Shown in pieces: positions 1 through 5,126 of a stretch of 5,423 nucleotides of DNA. Under the pieces are notes generated by a model that made no database searches, was not told where the DNA came from, and saw nothing but the letters and a program-made list of their open reading frames with translations. The stretch is from the NCBI GenBank assembly GCA_031260845.1, contig JAISKR010000098.1, positions 1 to 5,423 of the forward strand. Reading direction: 5' to 3'. This DNA is from Bacteroidales bacterium. GTDB taxonomy: Bacteria > Bacteroidota > Bacteroidia > Bacteroidales > UBA4181. The number at the start of each line of letters is the position of its first letter. Position 1 is the first letter of the stretch. The translations under genes and the position numbers were made by a program.

Positions 1-544
1 TGTAGCCGTCGCGCACGTGCTCGTCAATGAATGAGCCGTGATGCTCGTCGGCGTCCGAACCGCCCAAGTCGGAAGGGGTGGAGATGAGCAAAACGCCCCC
101 CGGTTTGAGCGACCGGCAAATGTTCGCAAACACAGCCTCGTCGTCCTCAATGTGTTCCATCACGTCCACCGAAAGCGCCAGATGATAGGCGTCAGGCTCT
201 ACAAAGGCGGTGAGGTCGGCTGTTTCAAACTGTACCCGCTCGCTACGCCCGATATTGGCGAAAAACCGGTTACATTCTGCCACCTGTTCGCTTTTCACGT
301 CAACGGCTTTGATGCGCCATCCGCGCCCCAATTTCGACATATAGTAGGTATATTGCCCGAAGCCCGCACCGGCGTCTAACGCTGCGGCATCAGCAGGCAA
401 GGTCTTTCTCAGTTGACGAAGTTCCTTTTTGATATGCCATGTGCGCAACAGCAACACATCCAGCATCCTGTAAAAAATTTTCCGGAATCGGGGACGGGTT
501 TCAACAAACCTGCCGAGCGAACTTTTAATTGTATCGTACTTCAT
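1..544 (-). CDS. Class I SAM-dependent methyltransferase (C-terminus beyond window)
   Basis: The first 181 codons are present, reading leftward from ATG at 544-542 (MKYDTIKSSL...); the frame is still open at the left edge. The protein shows the Methyltransf_11-type Rossmann motifs in order: glycine-rich SAM-binding motif I LDAGAGFGQY (residues 56-65), the acidic end of strand 2 in AVDVKSEQV (80-88, D82), DVMEHIEDD (127-135), and SLKPGGVLLISTP (145-157). About 50 residues, basic and partly hydrophobic (LLLRTWHIKK), precede the fold and could be a helical or membrane-associating cap. The methyl acceptor cannot be read from sequence. The gene lies 171 bp downstream of the exporter/acyltransferase gene on the same strand with no promoter match between them, so it is probably in the same operon and acts on the same lipid or polyene product (inference). 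The start has no Shine-Dalgarno sequence: a heptanucleotide repeat array begins 6 bp upstream of the ATG. The family call is firm; the substrate is unknown. Confidence 0.9.
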   Translation of the reverse strand, partial: MKYDTIKSSLGRFVETRPRFRKIFYRMLDVLLLRTWHIKKELRQLRKTLPADAAALDAGAGFGQYTYYMSKLGRGWRIKAVDVKSEQVAECNRFFANIGRSERVQFETADLTAFVEPDAYHLALSVDVMEHIEDDEAVFANICRSLKPGGVLLISTPSDLGGSDADEHHGSFIDEHVRDGY

Positions 545-550
545 AATTAA

Positions 551-599
551 TTGAGAATTGAGAATTGAGAATTGAGAATTGAGAATTGAGAATTGAGAA
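551..599. repeat. Perfect 7-copy tandem repeat of TTGAGAA
   Basis: Seven uninterrupted copies of the heptamer TTGAGAA fill 551-599 and end 6 bp from the methyltransferase start codon. A heptamer is not a multiple of three, so any change in copy number shifts reading frame. On the minus strand the array has no stop codon in any frame (it reads I-L-N-S-Q-F-S cyclically). Short AATTNNN-type intergenic repeats are, as I recall, common in Bacteroidales genomes, so this may be a member of a dispersed family. There are no spacers, so it is not a CRISPR array. Confidence 0.95.
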
Positions 600-650
600 T
601 GCAATGCGTTTAATTGACAGTTGAGAATTGACAGTTGACAATGCAATGCG
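598..650. repeat. Degenerate heptads flanked by two AATGCAATGCG copies
   Basis: Directly after the perfect array, the 11-mer AATGCAATGCG occurs at 598-608 and again at 640-650, exactly 42 bp (six heptads) apart. Between them lie variant heptads: TTGACAG (614-620), TTGAGAA (621-627), TTGACAG (628-634) and TTGACAA (635-641). This looks like a higher-order unit, heptads plus an 11-mer cap, that was duplicated and diverged. I see no gene or promoter in it. Confidence 0.8.
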
Positions 651-715
651 GTCGATTATGTAATTTATATAATTGATTAAGTAATTTGCATAAAACTTAT
701 GTAACATTTTGATAT
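651..715. other. AT-rich spacer with no recognised gene or promoter
   Basis: This is the rest of the gap between the exporter gene and the methyltransferase. It is very AT-rich, with the short word GTAATTT at 660-666 and 681-687 (again at 734-740 inside the coding end of the exporter gene) and a weak CATAA/TTATG dyad at 689-701. No match to TAnnTTTG is present on the minus strand anywhere in 545-715, and no U-tract terminator is visible. This favours co-transcription of the two genes, though a non-consensus promoter is possible. Confidence 0.55.
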
Positions 716-3700
716 TCATTTTATTATTTTTATGTAATTTTTAATTCTTAATTGTCCATTTAATAAGTCAACTATTATGTCAAATTCATCTTCCTGAACG
801 ACGGTCGCCGTGTAGGACAAATTTTTTGGCACAGCCGCGCAGTTGGCAGCCACGGACAGGCAATCCTCGTCGGGGTCGGTGGCTGTGACGGCGGTTTGCT
901 TGCCAACGAGTGCCAACAGCAGCGAAAATTCGCCATATCCGCAGTTTTTTACCAATATACGCTTGTATTTGGCAAGTCCTGCAATGATGGCGCTCAGATT
1001 GTCCCGTTTCAAGCCTGCGCTGACAGTTCTTTCAATGGATGGACCCTTGTACAGATAATTATGGTAAACCATATCGCGGTAATAATCAGCCGTTTCCACC
1101 TCGGCTGACAATTGTGCGTACTGTTCTCTGTAAAATTTTCCTACCAACTTTGCACGTTCCGTATAAGTGCCGCCGAAACGCTTGTCCTGCGGCGCAATGC
1201 GGTTCATCACACGGACATGTATAGTCCCTTTGTGCAGCATAAATTCTTTTTTTGGCAAAATGTGTCCAATGCCGTGTATCATCACCGGAAGCAGGTCTAT
1301 CTGCAACTGTTCTGCCAGATAGAAAGCGCCTTTGTGAAAGCGTTGTATCGAACAATCCTCAGAACGGGTGCCTTCCGGAAAAATCATGATGGAATAGCCC
1401 CGTTCCACCGCCGATTTCAGTTGGTCTATGGCATTTTCCATCCCGTTGGACACCGGATAGAAGTCGGCATACTTTATCAAACGTCCGTAAAACGGCGAAT
1501 TCCACACCCAATCGTTCGTCAGAACTATTATTTTCGGGTGCAGCATCAGGATGCACATTAAATCGACGTGCGACTGGTGGTTGCATATCATCACCGCCGG
1601 TTTTTCAAAGGTTTCGCCTTGCGGAATGTCGCAGGTCATGCGAATCTGCGGGAAATGTCGCATCACCCAATCTGAAATCCCGCACAGAATACGGTGATAG
1701 CAGAGTTTGTGCTTCTCGGTTTTCCTGCCGACGGTGAACAGCAAAAATCCCGCAAGGGTGATGAACATACTGCTGAAAAGGAAAACCGCAAAGGCATATA
1801 CGGTAGAGAAAAAATTGAGAAACGTGACCGGCATCCGGCGTTTGACGCCCTTTTTCATGGTCAGTCGGCGAAAGACGAGCGGCGGGAAAATGAAAGTCAT
1901 CAACACGACGGACAACATACCGATGATGGTGACTTGCGCCAAGGAATGCAGGGCGGGATGCTTGGCGATAATCAGCGAACCGATGCCGATGAACATAATC
2001 AGCGCCGACAGGGCAATGCTGTTCTTGTACGACGCCAAAAGTTTCTTTCCGTAAGCATATTCGTACATTAGCCCCTCGGTGATGAAAATGCTGTAATCGT
2101 CGCCTTGCCCGAAAATAAGCGTGGCGAGGATGATGTTCACGATGTTGAAGCGTATATCGCAGAGGTTCATGATGCCCAGAATCCAGAACCAGCCCACCAT
2201 CAGCGGAAGAAATGCCAGCAGGCTCAGTTCAGCCCGTCCCAAGGTGAAAAACAGGAACACGAAGACGATAAACCCGCAAATATACAGCACGGTGTTGAAA
2301 TCGTCGGATAAAGTGCTGACTATCTTGCGACTAATTGTTCCGGCGTCAAATGCGAAGGATTGTTCCTCGAAATTATTTAGTGCATCTTCGCAGGTTTTCA
2401 GGTCTGTTTTTGGGGTATGCAAGATGTTCATCACCATGAAACGTTCAGGTTCGTTGACGATATAATTTGACGCCAGATTTTCCGTGACAGGGGTGAAGTA
2501 GTCAAATTCTTGAATATCAAACGTTTTTCGCGTCAATTCGGCAAAACCGGCAAAAGTGCCTGCGCGAAATCCCAATTCGGCGCTGTAACGTTCCAATTGC
2601 GTCAATGCCGTGCTGTGTTTTTCCCAGAATGTCTGCCACCGCTCTATGCGTTGTTTTTGCATCTCTTTGGAAGGCAGAAAATTACCAATACCGTTGATTT
2701 GCGATATATCGCCTGTTTTTTGCAAACTGTCCAAACGCGGCATTGCCCGTTCGTGCGCTCTCAACGCTTCGTCCGGCGTGTTTCCTTCGGACACGAAATA
2801 AACGGTTTCGCCGTCGCTGTTGAGTGAGGCAACCATTTCCGCAAAATCCGCACGCTGTTCGTCGCTCATATAGTTGATAGTCTGCATATTGGATTCAAAT
2901 TTCGTATCGAAACTGAACCAACAGAAAAAGACAGACAGGAGCATCACCGCCCACACTACCCATTTGTTCCGTTCGGGCGCAAAAATGCGTTTGTTGCCCA
3001 CTGTCGGCAGGTTTTCCTTGCGGGAAACGGGCAATCGCAGGTGCGGCACGAAAATCAGCACAAACAGAATGGTTCCGACCAGCAGGAGAGAGGCAAAGAG
3101 TCCCAAATCGCGCATGGCAGCCGAATTGATAAACATTAAACTCAGAAAAGCGCCCACAGTGGTGATGTTGCCGATGAGCAAAGGCGTCACGATGTGCTTG
3201 ATAACGGTTTTCATGTTGCGCTCGTGGCGGTAGTGGTCTAAGAGGTGGAGGGGATAATTGACGGCAATGCCCACGATGATGGAGGCTATCCCCACGGCAA
3301 TCAGGTCAACTTCGGCTTTCAGAACGGCAAGCAGCCCGAAAGCAAACAACCATCCGAACATTAGCGACACAAAGATAACAATAATGCTGCGAAAATTCCT
3401 GAAAACATACAGCAACAAGGCGAAAATCAGCACCAATGCCAGTAGTCCTGAAATAATGCTGTCCTTTTTAATTTGCTGCGCATTGCCAAGCGCAATGTCC
3501 GTAGCGCCGAAATGCTTTATTTTCAGTTTGTTGTCAAACGATTTCTCGGTATCTCGCGCTGTGCGGTCAATCAGTTCAATCAGTCGCGTGTTGTTGCCGG
3601 TTTCGTTAGCCGGAAAAGCGGATTCGATGGTGATAATGCCTTTGCGCCGGTCTTTCGTGAAAATGTAGTCCTCGTATGCGCTATAACGACTGTCAGCCTG

Positions 3701-4276
3701 AAAATCGCGCAGACGCAACAGCAACGGCGCCGATATATGCAGCGGGTCGGCGATGAAGTTTTGCTTGAAGGCAGCGCCGATAGGCGAGGAGAGGAGCCGC
3801 TTTCCATCGTCCAGCAAGCGATGTATGTGACTCTCGTTCACCAATGAATCCATCCTCAGATAATCGCTTTCCGCAAGAAAATAGGGCATATTCGCCACAA
3901 TATAACGCGATATTTCCTGCATTTGCTGCTGTTCCATCCGGTATGTCATCCGGCGAATGTATCCCGTTGTATCTTTGGCGGTTATCCGGGCGGCGAAACT
4001 GTCAATAGCCGCCGTCAGCATATCCATGTCGGGGTTGGCAGCGGCGTCTGCCATCAAAAAACTGACCATCAGTTTGTTGGCAGCGCCTACGTGCTGATAG
4101 GCATAATTAATCCGTTCATTGTCACGTTCCTGAGACAGAAACCCTGAAATATCTTCCTTAAAATGAATCCGCAACGACGCCAACAGCAGCAGCAACACAA
4201 GCAATGCCAATATGCCCCATAAAAAGCCTTTATGCGAGGAAAAATATCGAAACAGGTTTAAAATATGCTTTATCAT
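716..4276 (-). CDS. Trifunctional MMPL/RND-type exporter - lysophospholipid acyltransferase - SAM methyltransferase-like fusion
   Basis: This 1186-residue inner-membrane protein has three parts. Residues 1-805 are an RND/MMPL exporter (COG4258-like): TM1 (17-36), extracytoplasmic loop (37-272), five TMs (about 274-411), TM7 (437-456), second loop (457-658), five TMs (about 659-802). The TM10 region has GQGDDYSIF (D726, D727, Y728), the usual site of the proton relay; the TM4 counterpart is VNYPLHL (N340, Y341). A further hydrophobic segment (822-849) leads to a PlsC/LPLAT acyltransferase, with NHQSHVDL (HX4D: H900, D905), FPEGTRS (966-972) and LLPVMIHG (995-1002). Residues about 1104-1170 resemble the first half of a SAM-binding Rossmann fold (NCGYGEFSLL, ATDPDEDCL) but lack later methyltransferase motifs. 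This architecture matches a fusion annotated in Bacteroidales under the trifunctional name. It probably acylates a lipid or polyene intermediate at the inner leaflet and moves it outward; the cargo is unknown. ATG at 4276 is 31 bp after higA, with no Shine-Dalgarno sequence. The final dozen or so residues are read from heptad-repeat DNA. Confidence 0.92.
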   Translation of the reverse strand: MIKHILNLFRYFSSHKGFLWGILALLVLLLLLASLRIHFKEDISGFLSQERDNERINYAYQHVGAANKLMVSFLMADAAANPDMDMLTAAIDSFAARITAKDTTGYIRRMTYRMEQQQMQEISRYIVANMPYFLAESDYLRMDSLVNESHIHRLLDDGKRLLSSPIGAAFKQNFIADPLHISAPLLLRLRDFQADSRYSAYEDYIFTKDRRKGIITIESAFPANETGNNTRLIELIDRTARDTEKSFDNKLKIKHFGATDIALGNAQQIKKDSIISGLLALVLIFALLLYVFRNFRSIIVIFVSLMFGWLFAFGLLAVLKAEVDLIAVGIASIIVGIAVNYPLHLLDHYRHERNMKTVIKHIVTPLLIGNITTVGAFLSLMFINSAAMRDLGLFASLLLVGTILFVLIFVPHLRLPVSRKENLPTVGNKRIFAPERNKWVVWAVMLLSVFFCWFSFDTKFESNMQTINYMSDEQRADFAEMVASLNSDGETVYFVSEGNTPDEALRAHERAMPRLDSLQKTGDISQINGIGNFLPSKEMQKQRIERWQTFWEKHSTALTQLERYSAELGFRAGTFAGFAELTRKTFDIQEFDYFTPVTENLASNYIVNEPERFMVMNILHTPKTDLKTCEDALNNFEEQSFAFDAGTISRKIVSTLSDDFNTVLYICGFIVFVFLFFTLGRAELSLLAFLPLMVGWFWILGIMNLCDIRFNIVNIILATLIFGQGDDYSIFITEGLMYEYAYGKKLLASYKNSIALSALIMFIGIGSLIIAKHPALHSLAQVTIIGMLSVVLMTFIFPPLVFRRLTMKKGVKRRMPVTFLNFFSTVYAFAVFLFSSMFITLAGFLLFTVGRKTEKHKLCYHRILCGISDWVMRHFPQIRMTCDIPQGETFEKPAVMICNHQSHVDLMCILMLHPKIIVLTNDWVWNSPFYGRLIKYADFYPVSNGMENAIDQLKSAVERGYSIMIFPEGTRSEDCSIQRFHKGAFYLAEQLQIDLLPVMIHGIGHILPKKEFMLHKGTIHVRVMNRIAPQDKRFGGTYTERAKLVGKFYREQYAQLSAEVETADYYRDMVYHNYLYKGPSIERTVSAGLKRDNLSAIIAGLAKYKRILVKNCGYGEFSLLLALVGKQTAVTATDPDEDCLSVAANCAAVPKNLSYTATVVQEDEFDIIVDLLNGQLRIKNYIKIIK
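736..756. repeat. Degenerate AATTNNN heptads inside the 3' end of the exporter gene
   Basis: Three consecutive heptads AATTTTT, AATTCTT and AATTGTC (736-756) share the AATT-NNN register of the array at 551-599 but lie inside the coding region. On the minus strand they encode about residues 1175-1181 (QLRIKNY) of the exporter fusion. The tail therefore looks like translated repeat rather than domain sequence. Confidence 0.6.
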
Positions 4277-4307
4277 TGGTGGCTAAACGTTGCGAATGTT
4301 TATCATA

Positions 4308-4652
4308 TCAAAGCATTGCCGCCATTTTACGAATTTCAGCAAGGCGTTGTACAAAGGTTTTGTCCTTACGCGCCACTTGCATATTATAGTCGGCTTGCAT
4401 ACGAATAAACACGCCGGCGTCAATATCCAGAGCCGCTTCGACAAGCATTGCAAGTTCCGTGTTTACAGAACGTTTCCCGTTCAATACTTCATTCAAAAGC
4501 GTGTATGAAACCCCCATTTGCGTGGCAAGTTTACGTTGTGATATGCCACGATATTCAATTTCATCTTTAATGATTTCGCCCGGATGAATGGGGCGGTACG
4601 GCGTGATATTGTTGGCTATCATACGCGGGTCTATTCCTTCAATTTTAATCAT
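4308..4652 (-). CDS. higA: HigA-family antitoxin, XRE-type helix-turn-helix
   Basis: This 114-residue protein neutralises the toxin encoded just upstream and, by family knowledge, represses their shared promoter. It has the family signature HPGEIIKDE (residues 23-31) followed by the XRE helix-turn-helix, from GISQRKLATQ (36-45) through GVSYTLLNEVLNGKR (47-61). The tail includes MQADYNMQVARKDKTF (85-100), typical of HigA proteins in Bacteroidota. The ATG at 4652 lies 6 bp after the toxin stop, as expected for a translationally coupled toxin-first higBA pair. M11 (MIANN) is an alternative start that would leave the whole conserved region intact. The stop is 31 bp before the exporter fusion, with no terminator or promoter visible in that gap. 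GC is about 43% over 4381-4560, lower than the flanking lipid genes and ispF, which fits acquisition by transfer. Confidence 0.93.
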   Translation of the reverse strand: MIKIEGIDPRMIANNITPYRPIHPGEIIKDEIEYRGISQRKLATQMGVSYTLLNEVLNGKRSVNTELAMLVEAALDIDAGVFIRMQADYNMQVARKDKTFVQRLAEIRKMAAML

Positions 4653-4658
4653 AACATT

Positions 4659-4976
4659 TTATTTATAATGATTTGACAATTCTAATATATTGCATATTGT
4701 GACGATGGGTTCTATGCCATCGCTTTTTTCGGTAAATTCAATTCGGTATTTTTGCGTTGCCCTGATAGATGAAATACCTTTTTTGTCGCCTTTCAACTTT
4801 TCATAATTAAGCGACCGATGCTTATACAAATCTTCGGGCTTTGATGCTTTTTCCAAACTATATATCCCTTTTACGTAGCCATCGATTACGTCTGGTTGAA
4901 ACCGATGCTTTTTGTCGGTTGTCTTTCCATTTTCGTACAGATCGCGCAAGTATTCCTGTTCAAAAGTAACTATCAT
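4659..4976 (-). CDS. higB: HigB-type toxin, RelE/ParE superfamily
   Basis: The 105-residue protein is probably a ribosome-dependent mRNA interferase of the HigB branch of RelE/ParE toxins (family knowledge). The conserved core is LNYEKLKGDKKGISSIR (residues 56-72) followed by ATQKYRIEF (73-81), the usual basic patch and S-[IV]-R...YRIxF strand of HigB toxins. It ends in SNHYK (101-105), where related toxins carry C-terminal catalytic Asp/Tyr/His-type residues. I start it at ATG 4976-4974 (MIVTFEQ). A longer reading from TTG at 4997 is unlikely, because that TTG lies inside the -7 box of the promoter and so would not be in the mRNA. The toxin precedes the antitoxin, the order typical of higBA. 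GC is about 37% over 4681-4920, far below ispF and the methyltransferase. The family call is strong; activity is not shown by sequence. Confidence 0.92.
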   Translation of the reverse strand: MIVTFEQEYLRDLYENGKTTDKKHRFQPDVIDGYVKGIYSLEKASKPEDLYKHRSLNYEKLKGDKKGISSIRATQKYRIEFTEKSDGIEPIVTICNILELSNHYK

Positions 4977-4994
4977 ACTATGATTTTTGTTGGG

Positions 4995-5025
4995 CAAAGG
5001 TAATGCTATTTTTTATATTCACAAA
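4995..5025 (-). promoter_or_regulatory. Bacteroidota-type promoter for higBA
   Basis: Read on the minus strand, TTTG at 5025-5022 is the -33 element. Exactly 19 nt after its TTG comes TACCTTTG (5002-4995), a perfect match to the TAnnTTTG -7 consensus of the Bacteroidota primary sigma factor. Transcription would start near 4991-4987, giving a leader of roughly 12-15 nt before the higB ATG at 4976. It is the only full -33/-7 match I found on the minus strand between ispF and the exporter gene, so it may also serve the exporter and methyltransferase genes. Confidence 0.8.
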
Positions 5026-5034
5026 TAAGTGAAT
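5017..5034. promoter_or_regulatory. Dyad ATTCAC-N6-GTGAAT over the higBA -33 box: candidate HigA operator
   Basis: There are perfect 6-bp inverted arms ATTCAC (5017-5022) and GTGAAT (5029-5034) around AAATAA. The dyad covers the -33 element (5022-5025) of the higBA promoter, where a dimeric helix-turn-helix repressor would block RNA polymerase. HigA proteins generally autorepress through such palindromes. Assigning this dyad to HigA is inference from position and symmetry; the sequence is AT-rich enough that a chance 6-bp dyad is not excluded. Confidence 0.5.
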
Positions 5035-5054
5035 GTTTTTTTTGTAAATAATAT

Positions 5055-5071
5055 CTACGAAACTTTCGTAG
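5055..5071. promoter_or_regulatory. Perfect 17-bp palindrome CTACGAAA-C-TTTCGTAG, operator-like
   Basis: Eight-base arms CTACGAAA (5055-5062) and TTTCGTAG (5064-5071) match perfectly around a single central C. It lies between divergent promoters, about 30 bp beyond the higBA -33 box and about 36 bp before the ispF -7 box. The one-base centre suits a dimeric protein site better than an RNA hairpin. The outer TAC...GTA halves loosely recall BlaI/MecI/CopY-family operators, but no such regulator is encoded here, so that link is only a suggestion. Confidence 0.6.
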
Positions 5072-5079
5072 GTTTATTG

Positions 5080-5109
5080 ATAATCATTTTTTTGCTAAAA
5101 AATGATTAT
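5080..5109. repeat. 13-bp-arm inverted repeat running into the ispF -7 box
   Basis: The arms 5080-5092 and 5097-5109 (core TAATCATTTTTT / AAAAAATGATTA) are perfect complements around the 4-nt loop TGCT. The right arm overlaps the first bases of the ispF -7 box (5107-5114). It could be an operator for ispF. As RNA it would be a weak A/U stem followed by U4, and no plus-strand gene upstream in this gap needs a terminator, so a terminator role is less likely. Confidence 0.6.
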
Positions 5110-5114
5110 TTTTG
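5107..5114 (+). promoter_or_regulatory. Probable -7 element of the ispF promoter
   Basis: TATTTTTG matches the TAnnTTTG consensus and ends 12 bp before the first ispF ATG (5127). No TTG sits at the usual distance upstream (the expected place is about 5085-5087, where CAT is found), so the -33 element is poor or displaced. If used, the transcript would have a very short leader. A and T runs in this stretch make a chance match possible. Confidence 0.5.
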
Positions 5115-5126
5115 CCAAAAATTAAA

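Noticed and set aside
38..379. 113-codon plus-strand frame
   Set aside because: It is a shadow of the methyltransferase, whose minus-strand frame shows all the expected SAM-binding motifs.
551..650. CRISPR array
   Set aside because: The repeats are 7 bp and contiguous, without unique spacers, and no cas gene is in the window.
525..719. 64-codon frame on the minus strand as a protein gene
   Set aside because: Most of it is translation of the heptad arrays and AT-rich spacer, and it overlaps the methyltransferase start. It is kept only as part of the frame-switch observation, not as a CDS.
1112..1561. 149-codon open frame on the plus strand, opposite the acyltransferase
   Set aside because: It is antisense to a strongly supported coding region with conserved motifs, and its product resembles no family I know. 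The other plus-strand frames across 843-4147 are rejected for the same reason.
4285..4301. Hairpin between higA and the exporter gene as a terminator
   Set aside because: The arms are 7 bp with a mismatch and A/T-rich, and no U-tract follows. It is too weak to call.
4961..4968. TACTTTTG on the minus strand as an internal promoter
   Set aside because: It matches the -7 consensus but has no -33 TTG at 19 nt, and is accounted for by codons for V-T-F-E at the start of higB.
4972..4984. ATCAT-ACT-ATGAT dyad over the higB start codon as a second HigA site
   Set aside because: Five-base A/T-rich arms are expected by chance at this composition, and the sequence differs from the -33 dyad.
4974..4997. 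TTG at 4997 as the start of higB, adding seven residues
   Set aside because: The TTG lies within the -7 box TACCTTTG and upstream of the likely transcription start; ATG at 4976 gives the normal N-terminus.
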